Shown: positions 51,755 through 60,334 of the stretch, piece by piece
Layout: each line of letters begins with the position of its first letter
Position numbering within the stretch: the first letter of the stretch is position 1
Assembly (NCBI RefSeq): GCF_000974785.1
Contig: NZ_BBWV01000001.1
Location: 1,860,001 to 1,924,000, forward strand
DNA: 64,000 nt
Direction of reading: 5' to 3'
DNA from: Flavihumibacter petaseus NBRC 106054
GTDB taxonomy: Bacteria; Bacteroidota; Bacteroidia; Chitinophagales; Chitinophagaceae
Position numbers and translations under genes: made by a program
The notes under the pieces: generated by a model
Told to the model about the DNA's origin: nothing
Seen by the model: only the letters and a program-made list of their open reading frames with translations
The model's database searches: none

Positions 51755-52462
51755 ATGAAACTAAGAATGGGTAAACTTTTGCTGGGCGCCTGCATCCTGC
51801 TGGCAGCATCCTGTGTGAAGCCCGACAACTATGATGGTCCGGATGCTTCTTTTGAAGGCAGTGTGCTGAACGAAGGATTCAAACAGAATCTTCAGACCTG
51901 TACCGGCAACTTCGCGATCCGCCTGGAACAATTGAGCTGGAGTGAAACACCATCCCCCCAGGATATACCAATCAAGTATGATGGCACTTTCAAGAATTCC
52001 AAACTGTTCTCCGGACATTACCGGGTATCGCTGAAAGGCGGCGCTTTCTGGCCGATCCCGCCGGTTGAGCTCGATATCAGCAAAGGCACCACCTACGATT
52101 TCCAGGTGACACCCTACCTGAACGTGGAAAATTTCACGTATGAGCTGGACGGTACTACGCTGACATTGCACTTCAATGTGTCGGCTCCAATTGATGGCAT
52201 TCCTAATGTGATCGAGGTGCAGCCTTATGTGAATACTACTGAGATCGTTGGACCAGGTGCTTCCATCTATGATTTTTCCGATGTGTTCCGGAAGACCGTG
52301 AACAAGGCCTATACCGACCTCAGTGAAGAAGACAGGACAATCACGATCGAAGATCTCATTCCCGGCCGCACATTTTTTGTGCGGGTAGGTGTAAGATTCG
52401 ATAACAGTGACAAGAGTTCCAATCTTTCCGAAATCATCAAAATAGAAGTGCCGCAGCAATGA
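51755..52462 (+). CDS. DUF3823-type lipoprotein of the SusCD locus
   Basis: The 235-residue product has a lipobox (ILLAASC, C20) with the typical VKPDNYDGPDASFEG following. Then come an Ig-like beta domain with KNSKLFSGHYRVSLKG and a second with LNVENFTYELDGTTLTL. DUF3823 proteins are SusE/SusF-like surface lipoproteins found after SusD genes and probably bind the glycan. It starts 18 bp after SusD. Its last codons overlap the ATG of the next enzyme gene (ATGA), a sign of co-translation. Confidence 0.82.
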   Translation: MKLRMGKLLLGACILLAASCVKPDNYDGPDASFEGSVLNEGFKQNLQTCTGNFAIRLEQLSWSETPSPQDIPIKYDGTFKNSKLFSGHYRVSLKGGAFWPIPPVELDISKGTTYDFQVTPYLNVENFTYELDGTTLTLHFNVSAPIDGIPNVIEVQPYVNTTEIVGPGASIYDFSDVFRKTVNKAYTDLSEEDRTITIEDLIPGRTFFVRVGVRFDNSDKSSNLSEIIKIEVPQQ

Positions 52463-53772
52463 TAACCACGATCTATAAGATGCTCACCGGTGCGCTGCTG
52501 TGCATGGCTTGTTCCCGCGGATCAGACGGTCCTTCCGGACCGGTGGATCCACCCGGCAATGACTATGTGTATGATACAGTCGGCCTGTTGTACAAGTCAT
52601 ACTCCGGACTCGTAATGGCAGGTTACCAGGGATGGTTTGCGGCAGAAGGAGACGGTTCAAACCGCGGCTGGTATCACTACCAGGGCCATGGCGGTTTCTA
52701 TCCGGGAAACACCAACGTAGATTTCTGGCCGGATATCACCGAATACACCAAACGGTATAAGTCCCCTTTCAAATTTGCCGATGGATCAGATGCTTACCTC
52801 TACAGCCCCTATGACGAGGAGAGTGTAGACCTCCATTTCAAATGGATGAAAGACTATGGCATCGACGGCGTACATATGCAGCGGTTTGTTGGTGAAGTGA
52901 AATCCACCAACCCCTCCGGTAAAAGGCATTTCAATAAAGTGCTCGCCAACGCACTCAAAGCTGCAAAGAAATACGGCCGTGCCATCAGTGTGATGTATGA
53001 CCTCAGTGGTTGCACCAGCGGCGATCTTGATTACCTGGAAGCAGACTGGAAGGAACTGCAGACTTTGTTTAAGCTTTCAGACAACAAAGAAAATCCCACG
53101 TACCTGTACCATGGTGGCAAACCGCTGGTAACGATCTGGGGAGTTGGCTTCAACGACAACAGGAAGTATACCATCGACGACGTCAACAGGCTTGTGGACA
53201 AGCTGAAGGGATCTGATAACCGCTATGCGATCATGCTTGGTGTTCCCTATTACTGGAGAACGCTCGGCTCAGATACTGAAAAGAACCCGGCCCTGCATGA
53301 ACTTATCAAAAAGTGCGATATCGTGATGCCCTGGGCGGTTGGCCGCTACAGTTCCACCAATTATGAGCCGCGTAATGTGTATGATGATCAGCAGTGGTGT
53401 AAAACCAACAAGGTGACCTACGTGCCGCTGGTATTTCCGGGATTCAGCTGGGGCAATATGCATAAGGATGCCTCCATTTACAATGCCATTCCCCGGCTTA
53501 AAGGAGATTTTCTCTGGCAGCAGGTGGCAGGTGCCAAAGGCGCCGGAGCGCAATCCCTGTATGTGGCCATGTTTGACGAAATCGATGAAGGCACCGCCAT
53601 TTTCAAGACTGCGAATCAGTCCAATACTCCCGTTAACGGTACAGAAGGATTGCGTTTCGTAGGCATCGAAGACGGCCTGCCCACCGATACCTATCTCTGG
53701 TTAACCGGTCAGGCAGCCAGCTGGTTCCATGGCGCTACCGGGTATGGACGGGCGAAACCTGTCCGCGATTAG
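52459..53772 (+). CDS. GH71/99-like lipoprotein glycosidase (endo-alpha-mannosidase type)
   Basis: The 437-residue product has a lipoprotein-like signal (C18 in LCMACS). It contains VMAGYQGWFAAEGDG, SVDLHFKWMKDYGIDGVHMQ, ISVMYDLSG, PLVTIWGVGFNDN and LYVAMFDEIDEGTAIFK. The motif pair GYQGWF and MFDEIDEGTA is typical of GH99-like or GH71/99-like enzymes. GH99 enzymes cleave internal alpha-1,2-mannosyl bonds through conserved carboxylates; this family member is not shown to do that. As a lipoprotein it probably acts at the cell surface. It is followed by the triple-repeat lipoprotein after a 55-bp gap. A second member is at 57541-58821. Confidence 0.82.
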   Translation: MITTIYKMLTGALLCMACSRGSDGPSGPVDPPGNDYVYDTVGLLYKSYSGLVMAGYQGWFAAEGDGSNRGWYHYQGHGGFYPGNTNVDFWPDITEYTKRYKSPFKFADGSDAYLYSPYDEESVDLHFKWMKDYGIDGVHMQRFVGEVKSTNPSGKRHFNKVLANALKAAKKYGRAISVMYDLSGCTSGDLDYLEADWKELQTLFKLSDNKENPTYLYHGGKPLVTIWGVGFNDNRKYTIDDVNRLVDKLKGSDNRYAIMLGVPYYWRTLGSDTEKNPALHELIKKCDIVMPWAVGRYSSTNYEPRNVYDDQQWCKTNKVTYVPLVFPGFSWGNMHKDASIYNAIPRLKGDFLWQQVAGAKGAGAQSLYVAMFDEIDEGTAIFKTANQSNTPVNGTEGLRFVGIEDGLPTDTYLWLTGQAASWFHGATGYGRAKPVRD

Positions 53773-53827
53773 GCAATTTGCCTGAAGGGACCAACCAAAA
53801 CAAATTGTAACGACTCATTTTAAAACA

Positions 53828-55504
53828 ATGACAATGAAATTGATCACTTCCATCCTGCTGAGCACCTGCATTGTGGTGTTGCTTGGCCTGGCCGGTTGCC
53901 AGAAGGAAACGTACACCTCCCGGGATACCAGTGGATTGAAGCCCACGCCGGTTGATCCGCCGGATCCACCAGATCCCACACTGGTTTCCTTTGATCCTGC
54001 CGATGCCATGGATGACTGGGAAATTGCGGGCCCCGGGCCAAAGAATGCAGAAAAAGTAGGCGCCAAGGAAGGTGAAGCCTGGTTGAAATCTGCGATCAAA
54101 AACGGAGAAGACTATATCCACTTTATCAAACGCCGGCCTGCTGTGGTTGATGCGAAGCTTTCTGAGGAGGATGGCCAGTTTGTATTCTGGTTTTATTGTG
54201 CTGATGTGACCCAGTTGAAAGCAGACGGGCAGATTGAGATGACCAGTTCGGGCGAATCCGACAAGAAAGAGTATTCCTGGAACCTGGCAGGAATCATCCC
54301 GACCCTTAAGAACGGCTGGAATGAGATTGCCCTGAATTTCAGTGATGCTGCAAAATCTGACGGTGATGGCGGCCCGGATATCCATGCCTTTAATTTCTTC
54401 AGAATGTACTTCTGGACCAATGGCAAGGATCACGCTGACCTGGATGTGGGTGTCGATGATCTGCGTTTCCGCAAGAAACCTGCAACGCCGGTTAATCCCG
54501 CTATCCTTTTTGATGCAGCCGACAAACTCCTGGATTGGGAGATCGCCGGACCAGGGGCAAAAACAGAGGAAAAAGCCGGTAAAAAGGAAGGAGAAGCATG
54601 GCTGAAATCAGCGATCATGTCGGGAGAAGATTATATCCATTTCATCAAACGCAGGCCAACGCCTGTGGATCCCAACCTCACTGAACAGAATGGCCAGTTC
54701 GTATTCTGGTTTTATGTTGCCGATGTCGCTTCCCTGAAAGAAGACGGACAAATCGAGCTGACGAGCTCGGGAGAATCCGATAAAAAAGAATACTCCTGGA
54801 ATATTGCGCCGTTGATCCCATCCCTGAAAAACGGATGGAATGAGATCCGCCTGAACTTCAATGCTGCTGCCAAATCCGATGGCGATGGCGGTCCGGACAT
54901 CCATGCATTCAATTTCTTCCGGATGTATTTCTGGACAAAAGATAAAGCGCATGCGGATATGGAAGTGGGTGTAGACGGTCTTCGTTTTGAAGAGCGCCAG
55001 ATCGTTTCCGTTTCATTCGATAACTGTGACCTCATCGACAACTGGGAGACAGCCGGCGGAAAAGGCACTATCGAAAAGCCCGGAAAAAAAGAAGGCGAAG
55101 GCTGGTTGTCTGCGCCAATTACCAACGGCGAGGACTATATGCACTTCATCAAGCGTCGTCCTGAAACGCTCAATCCCAATCTGACCAAAGCCACCGGCGC
55201 GCTGAAGTTCTGGTTTTATGTAGAGGATGTGAGCAAGATCAAGGATGATGGCCAGTTTGAGCTGACCAGCTCGGGTGAATCAGATAAAAATGAATACTCC
55301 TGGAATCTTGGCCCCATGCTTCCCAATCTGAAAAATGGCTGGAATGAGCTGACCCTGAACTTCAGCGACGCAGCCGAATCCAGCGGTGATGGCGGTCCGG
55401 ATGTAACCAAGTTCAATTTCTTCAGGTTGTACATGTGGACATCGGGTAAGGATCATCCGGATGTGAAGATTGGCCTGGATGACCTCCGCATCGTTGAAAA
55501 ATAA
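53828..55504 (+). CDS. Lipoprotein with three tandem copies of an unrecognised ~165-residue domain
   Basis: The 558-residue product has a lipoprotein signal (GLAGC, C24) and a proline-rich linker (VDPPDPPDP). Then come three copies of one domain at residues 52-215, 226-389 and 394-558. Each copy has DWEIAGPG or similar, GEDYIHFIKRRP, a QFVFWFY-type core, LTSSGESDKKEYSWN, LKNGWNE and SDGDGGPD, then FNFFRMYFWT and a closing GVDDLRF. Copies 1 and 2 are closest; copy 3 is more diverged. I do not know a family. The beta-rich pattern and locus make a carbohydrate-binding role likely, perhaps multivalent, but this is inference. The DNA repeats have no frameshift. Confidence 0.75.
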   Translation: MTMKLITSILLSTCIVVLLGLAGCQKETYTSRDTSGLKPTPVDPPDPPDPTLVSFDPADAMDDWEIAGPGPKNAEKVGAKEGEAWLKSAIKNGEDYIHFIKRRPAVVDAKLSEEDGQFVFWFYCADVTQLKADGQIEMTSSGESDKKEYSWNLAGIIPTLKNGWNEIALNFSDAAKSDGDGGPDIHAFNFFRMYFWTNGKDHADLDVGVDDLRFRKKPATPVNPAILFDAADKLLDWEIAGPGAKTEEKAGKKEGEAWLKSAIMSGEDYIHFIKRRPTPVDPNLTEQNGQFVFWFYVADVASLKEDGQIELTSSGESDKKEYSWNIAPLIPSLKNGWNEIRLNFNAAAKSDGDGGPDIHAFNFFRMYFWTKDKAHADMEVGVDGLRFEERQIVSVSFDNCDLIDNWETAGGKGTIEKPGKKEGEGWLSAPITNGEDYMHFIKRRPETLNPNLTKATGALKFWFYVEDVSKIKDDGQFELTSSGESDKNEYSWNLGPMLPNLKNGWNELTLNFSDAAESSGDGGPDVTKFNFFRLYMWTSGKDHPDVKIGLDDLRIVEK

Positions 55505-55572
55505 GTACCTAAGATTAACCATAACAGGAAGGCAGCCAGTCGCTGCCTTCCTTCACCTGGAAAGAAAGTGGA

Positions 55573-56559
55573 ATGAAAACAAAAACGATCAATTTTACAG
55601 CCCTGCTGTTGGCGGCTGTTTCGTGTTTTCCGGTTGCGGCGAATTCGCAGGAAAATAAGGCAGCTGAACCCGTGGGTAATCCTTTTATCCGTACCATGTA
55701 CACTGCCGACCCCTCTGCGCATGTGTGGGCTGATGGCCGGCTGTATGTTTATGCTTCCCATGACATCGCACCGCCACGCGGTTGTGACCTGATGGATCAG
55801 TACCATGTATTTTCGACGGATGATATGATCCACTGGAAGGATCATGGGGAAATATTGCGTTCCAGCCAGGTGCCCTGGGGCCGCAGGGAAGGCGGATTTA
55901 TGTGGGCGCCGGATTGTGCCTATAAAAACGGCACCTATTATTTCTATTTCCCGCACCCAAGTGGCACAGAATGGAATGCCACCTGGAAAATCGGTGTCGC
56001 CACCAGCAAGCAACCAGCCAGCGGATTCACAGTACAGGGATACATCAACGGTTTGGAATCCATGATTGATCCCTGTGTTTTTGTCGATGATGATGGCCAG
56101 GCATATTTCTATTATGGCGGTGGTGGTACCTGTAAGGCCGGCAAGCTGAAGGACAATATGATGGAAATTGATGGCGAGTTGAAGAAGATGGAGGGCCTTG
56201 AAGATTTCCATGAAGCTACCTGGGTACACAAAAAGAACGGGCTGTATTATCTTTCCTATTCCGACAACCACGATAAAGACGGAAAGCATAACCGCATGAA
56301 CTATGCCGTTAGCAAAAGTCCCCTGGGGCCATGGACCTACAAGGGGATCTACATGGAACCCACGGACAGTTACACCAACCATGGCTCGATCGTGCAGTTC
56401 AAAGGCAAGTGGTATTCTTTTTATCATAACAGCGCGCTTTCCAATCACGATTGGCTGCGATCCGTCTGTGTAGACAAGCTTGAATACAATGCTGACGGCA
56501 CCATCAAGATGGTTCAACCTTCCCCTGGTATTAATCTTCAACCCGTTGCCGGTAACTGA
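55573..56559 (+). CDS. GH43-family glycosidase, periplasmic copy
   Basis: The 328-residue product has a cleavable signal (to ANSQ) and the GH43 five-blade propeller with D46 (TADPSAHVWADGRLY) as base, D166 (MIDPCVFVDDDG) as pKa modulator and E214 (FHEATWVHKKNG) as acid. A YFYYGGGGTCKAGKLKDN segment lies between. GH43 enzymes are arabinofuranosidases, xylosidases, galactofuranosidases or similar. The exact substrate is not readable, but furanosyl side groups fit the context. It is followed after 2 bp by a close paralogue. The 61-70 region (ASHDIAPPRGCDLMDQYHVF) is shared. Confidence 0.9.
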   Translation: MKTKTINFTALLLAAVSCFPVAANSQENKAAEPVGNPFIRTMYTADPSAHVWADGRLYVYASHDIAPPRGCDLMDQYHVFSTDDMIHWKDHGEILRSSQVPWGRREGGFMWAPDCAYKNGTYYFYFPHPSGTEWNATWKIGVATSKQPASGFTVQGYINGLESMIDPCVFVDDDGQAYFYYGGGGTCKAGKLKDNMMEIDGELKKMEGLEDFHEATWVHKKNGLYYLSYSDNHDKDGKHNRMNYAVSKSPLGPWTYKGIYMEPTDSYTNHGSIVQFKGKWYSFYHNSALSNHDWLRSVCVDKLEYNADGTIKMVQPSPGINLQPVAGN

Positions 56560-56561
56560 TC

Positions 56562-57539
56562 ATGAGTCGTCATCAATATTTATTACTGGCAGTGTTATTC
56601 CTGTCGGTTGCAGGCTGCAGTTCCCATAAGGATGAACCGGTGCCCGAACCTGAAAAGCCGGATCTTTTTGATACGGAACATCGTAATCCTTTTGTGACCA
56701 GCCTGTATACTGCTGATCCGTCTGCCCATGTATGGGCGGATGGCCGGCTGTATGTTTATCCTTCACATGATATTGACCCGCCGAGGGGATGTGACCTGAT
56801 GGACCAGTACCATGTATTCTCTACGGATGATATGGTGCACTGGACGGATCATGGTGAAATCCTGCGCGCTGCTGATGTGCCCTGGGGAACACCGGATGGG
56901 AATTTCATGTGGGCACCGGATTGCGCTTACAAAAACGGCACTTACTATTTTTATTTTCCGCACCCGGATGGAACGCCATGGAACCAGCACTGGAAAATTG
57001 GTGTAGCCACGAGTTCAAAACCGGCTAGTGACTTCACCGTGCAGGGATATATTGAAGGGCTGGAATCATTGATTGACCCCTGCGTGTTTGTTGATGATGA
57101 TGGGCAGGCATATTTCTATTACGGAGGCGGCGGTATTTGCAAAGGTGGCAAGCTGAAGGACAATATGATGGAAATTGACGGGACGGTGCAGCCGATGACC
57201 GGGTTGATCGATTTTCATGAGGCCACGTGGGTGCACAAAAGGAACGGACTTTACTATATGTCCTACGCCGACAACCATGATGCAAACGGAAAACACAACC
57301 AGCTCCGCTATGCGGTCAGTGAAAGTCCGCTTGGACCCTGGCGGTATAAAGGAATTTATATGGATCCTACTGACAGTTACACCAATCACGGTTCCATTGT
57401 GGAGTATAAGGGCCAATGGTATGCTTTCTACCACAGTTCCAATTTATCGGGTGGCCACGACTGGCTGCGGTCTATTGCAGTAGACAAGCTTTTCTATACA
57501 GCTGATGGAACAATTAAAAAAGTTATCCAAACCAAATAA
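56562..57539 (+). CDS. GH43-family glycosidase, lipoprotein copy
   Basis: The 325-residue paralogue of the preceding gene has a lipobox (LSVAGC, C19) in place of the cleavable signal. It keeps all three catalytic carboxylates in TADPSAHVWADGRLY, SLIDPCVFVDDDG and FHEATWVHKRNG. The two proteins are recognisably duplicate, with identical stretches such as GCDLMDQYHVFSTDDM. A surface-anchored and a periplasmic version of one enzyme would let the cell debranch the glycan before and after import. It begins 2 bp after its neighbour and is followed 1 bp later by the second GH71/99-like gene. Confidence 0.9.
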   Translation: MSRHQYLLLAVLFLSVAGCSSHKDEPVPEPEKPDLFDTEHRNPFVTSLYTADPSAHVWADGRLYVYPSHDIDPPRGCDLMDQYHVFSTDDMVHWTDHGEILRAADVPWGTPDGNFMWAPDCAYKNGTYYFYFPHPDGTPWNQHWKIGVATSSKPASDFTVQGYIEGLESLIDPCVFVDDDGQAYFYYGGGGICKGGKLKDNMMEIDGTVQPMTGLIDFHEATWVHKRNGLYYMSYADNHDANGKHNQLRYAVSESPLGPWRYKGIYMDPTDSYTNHGSIVEYKGQWYAFYHSSNLSGGHDWLRSIAVDKLFYTADGTIKKVIQTK

Positions 57540-57540
57540 C

Positions 57541-58821
57541 ATGTTCAAAGACATTTTTCGATCCTGGTACCTGCAGGCTGGCGGTTTAGCCTTGTGTGCG
57601 GCAATGGCCCTGGCAGGTTGCTCCAAAAACAGCGACGGCCCACCGGATGATGGTGATGAAGAGCCGGTGGTTCAATGGCCTTCCCCGCCGGGAGACGTGG
57701 TGGGGAAGATCACCGTTGGCTACCAGGGGTGGTTTGCCTGCAAGAATGATGGCAGTCCTATCAATATGTGGTGGCACTGGACGCAGGACTGGGGAAAGAC
57801 GCCTTCTCCCACGAACAAGGGCATGAAGTCGTGGCCTGATGTGCGGGACTATACCGAGACATTTGCCACTGATTTTCAGGCACTCGGAAATGGTGATGCG
57901 GCAACAGTATTTTCGTCATTCAGTGATCAGACCGTTGATGTTCAGTTTTCCTGGATGAAACAGTACAATCTTGATGTTGCGGCACTGCAACGGTTCAACC
58001 CGAACGGTATTGAGGGACCTGTGCGGGATGCGATCACCGCCAAGGTCAAAACCGCTGCCGAGAAACATGGGCGGAAATTCTACATCATGTATGACGTGAG
58101 TGGCTGGACCAACATGCAATCGGAGATAAAGTCTGACTGGACTAACAAAATGAAGAAGTATGTCGCTTCTGCCGCATATGCAAAGCAGAACGGCAAACCT
58201 GTGGTGTGCATCTGGGGATTCGGTTTCAATGATGGTAATCATCCCTGGAATGTGAATACCTGCCTTGAAGTGATCACCTGGTTCAAAGAACAGGGTGTTT
58301 ACCTGATCGGTGGCGTTCCGACGCACTGGTTGAATCAGAACAGCGATTCCAGGCCGGGATTTCTGCCGGTTTACAAGGCGTTTAATATGCTTTCTCCCTG
58401 GATGGTTGGACGTATCGGACGGGCGGTGGATTCTGACAATTTTTTCGCCAGTGTCAATACACCGGATATCAACTATTGCAAGCAGAACGGCATCGACTAT
58501 CAGCCCTGTGTATTGCCCGGCGATCTGCAGGAACGTCAACGGGCACACGGGGACTTCATGTGGCGGCAGTTTTACAACATGGTCAGGCTGGGTAGCCAGG
58601 GCATCTATGTTTCTATGTTTGATGAATACAATGAAGCCAACCAGATTGCCAAAACCGCGGAGGATCAGAGTATGGTTCCCGCGGGTGGAGGCTTCCAGAC
58701 GCTGGATGAGGATGGCACCAAATGTTCCTCGGATTATTACATGCGTCTGAGCGGAGACGGTGGCAAGATGCTCAAGGGGCAGCTTCCGCTGACAACGGTT
58801 CGTCCCACACCGACTCAGTAG
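57541..58821 (+). CDS. GH71/99-like lipoprotein glycosidase, second copy
   Basis: The ATG at 57541 gives a lipoprotein signal (ALAGC, C27); the frame starts earlier (57505) inside the GH43 gene. The 426-residue product has ITVGYQGWFACKND, WMKQYNLDVAALQRF, FYIMYDVSG, PVVCIWGFGFNDG, WMVGRIG and IYVSMFDEYNEA. Its motif order follows the enzyme at 52459-53772, but overall similarity is only moderate, and the MFDEYNEA box differs from MFDEIDEG, so they may differ in specificity. It is the last gene of the locus; the terminator at 58881 follows after 59 bp. Confidence 0.82.
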   Translation: MFKDIFRSWYLQAGGLALCAAMALAGCSKNSDGPPDDGDEEPVVQWPSPPGDVVGKITVGYQGWFACKNDGSPINMWWHWTQDWGKTPSPTNKGMKSWPDVRDYTETFATDFQALGNGDAATVFSSFSDQTVDVQFSWMKQYNLDVAALQRFNPNGIEGPVRDAITAKVKTAAEKHGRKFYIMYDVSGWTNMQSEIKSDWTNKMKKYVASAAYAKQNGKPVVCIWGFGFNDGNHPWNVNTCLEVITWFKEQGVYLIGGVPTHWLNQNSDSRPGFLPVYKAFNMLSPWMVGRIGRAVDSDNFFASVNTPDINYCKQNGIDYQPCVLPGDLQERQRAHGDFMWRQFYNMVRLGSQGIYVSMFDEYNEANQIAKTAEDQSMVPAGGGFQTLDEDGTKCSSDYYMRLSGDGGKMLKGQLPLTTVRPTPTQ

Positions 58822-58880
58822 GGGACAACAAAATCGTCATTGCAGTCAAAATACCATATAGCAGCAGTACGACTATGGTA

Positions 58881-58920
58881 CCAATCCCACCCCCCCTGTG
58901 TCTACAGGGGGGCGGATTGG
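58881..58920 (+). terminator. Strong terminator of the GH92-SusCD-GH locus
   Basis: CCAATC (58881-58886) pairs with GATTGG (58915-58920). Inside, CCCCCCTGT (58891-58899) pairs with ACAGGGGGG (58904-58912) around a GTCT loop. ATTTTTCGTTTT follows. It closes the plus-strand locus before the oppositely oriented GntP gene. Confidence 0.85.
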
Positions 58921-58947
58921 ATTTTTCGTTTTCACTATTAGGTATTT

Positions 58948-60258
58948 TCAGTGAAGCAGCATCCTGAGCAATAACAATACAGTAAAGGCAGTGATACCCA
59001 TAAAAAAAGTGGCAACAGTGTAGACCCTGAACATAGTTTTCATGTCGATTTCACTGAAACGGGCAATCACCCAGAAATAGGCATCATTGGCATGCGAGAG
59101 GAACATAGATCCGGCGCCCATTGCCAGTACTGCCAGTAATGGTCCGTCGTTACCGGCCAGCCCCAGGCCAGGCAACAGGGGCGCCGTGATGGTAGCTGCA
59201 GTGATAATGGCCACTGTTGAGGAACCCTGGGCAGTTTTAAGTAAAGCCGTGATCAGGAACGGCAGCCATAAGCCCCATTGGCCGAGATCAATTGACCGGC
59301 TGACCTGTTCACCCAGCCCGGATTTGGCGAGTATGGCACCGAAAGCGCCACCTGCACCGATGATCACCAGTATACCGCCGGCTTTTTCCGCAGCCTCCTG
59401 TAATAGTGTTCCGGTTTTGATGGTACTATGGGTAGGAGTTTTAATATGTCGGAATAGCGCAACCAGAATCCCGGCAGTGAGGGCGATAACCGGATCGCCC
59501 AGGAACCGGCCGGGAGTTCCTTCTGGCGTGAAGGAGTGGAGGCTGATCATTGCAATCGGTAAAATAATGGGTAGAAAAACAGCGATCCCCGGCTGTTCTG
59601 ACGCAGCTACCTGTTCTCCTGTTTCCTGCTGATGCGGGGCATCGTGTTTACCGGAGAATCTTACCCAGCACCAGCCCGCGATGCTTGCCGGAACGGCAAT
59701 AATGATCCCGTACAGCACCAGCCGTCCAATCTCAACGCCCAGTATCCCTGCAGCGGCTGCGGCGCCGGGATGGGGAGGAATCATGCAGTGAACGGCATAC
59801 AACCCACAGGCGAGTGAGCCTGCCACAACTGCCATCGGCATTCCGGAGCGCCGTGACAATGAGTTTCCCAAACCACTTAATACGATGTAGCCGGAATCAC
59901 AGAATATGGGCAAGCCAACGATCAGGCCGGTGAGGTTCATGGCGGCACTGACATTGTTGTGGCCGATCCTGTTCAGGATATAATTTGCCATCAGGGCAGT
60001 ACTGCCACTTTTTTCCAGGATCACGCCCAGGCAGGTGCCCAGTACAATGATCAGGCCTAATGCAGACATGATATGTCCAAATCCATCTTTTACAGTGGCG
60101 ATGATCGTCTCAACCGGCATACCCAGCCCTGTTCCCATCACGAAACTGCAGATCAGTAAGGCAAAGAATGGGTGCAGGCGGTAGCGGGCTGTCAGGACGA
60201 CCATGATGAGGATGGCAACAGACAGGCATAGTAATATGCGCCAGAGGGAAACTTCCAT
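58948..60258 (-). CDS. GntP-family gluconate-type permease
   Basis: The 436-residue protein has about twelve hydrophobic segments. The GntP signature includes LHPFFALLICSFVMGTGLGM, VKDGFGHIMSALGLIIVLGT, IVGLPIFCDSGYIVLSGLGN and HCMIPPHPGAAAAAGILGVE. The last third has TAQGSSTVAIITAATITAPL and LSHANDAYFWVIARFSEID. It imports gluconate or related sugar acids with protons. It is transcribed toward the GH locus and ends just past its terminator. There is no gluconate kinase next to it. Confidence 0.92.
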   Translation of the reverse strand: MEVSLWRILLCLSVAILIMVVLTARYRLHPFFALLICSFVMGTGLGMPVETIIATVKDGFGHIMSALGLIIVLGTCLGVILEKSGSTALMANYILNRIGHNNVSAAMNLTGLIVGLPIFCDSGYIVLSGLGNSLSRRSGMPMAVVAGSLACGLYAVHCMIPPHPGAAAAAGILGVEIGRLVLYGIIIAVPASIAGWCWVRFSGKHDAPHQQETGEQVAASEQPGIAVFLPIILPIAMISLHSFTPEGTPGRFLGDPVIALTAGILVALFRHIKTPTHSTIKTGTLLQEAAEKAGGILVIIGAGGAFGAILAKSGLGEQVSRSIDLGQWGLWLPFLITALLKTAQGSSTVAIITAATITAPLLPGLGLAGNDGPLLAVLAMGAGSMFLSHANDAYFWVIARFSEIDMKTMFRVYTVATFFMGITAFTVLLLLRMLLH

Positions 60259-60292
60259 CCCATAATTTACAAGGTATGGTGCAAAATAAAAA

Positions 60293-60315
60293 AAGGGGTG
60301 CCGTCTACACCCCTT
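60293..60315. terminator. Bidirectional hairpin terminator
   Basis: AAGGGGTG (about 60293-60300) pairs with CACCCCTT (about 60308-60315) around CCGTCTA. T-rich sequence follows on the plus strand and an A run precedes it (T run on the minus strand). It fits the end of the PepSY-like gene (stop at 60335) on the minus strand. Confidence 0.65.
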
Positions 60316-60334
60316 CCTCTTTTTTTATTGACCC

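Noticed and set aside
55453-56541. Minus-strand frame of 362 codons opposite GH43
   Set aside because: It lies opposite an enzyme with all catalytic residues. No domain is found in the antisense translation.
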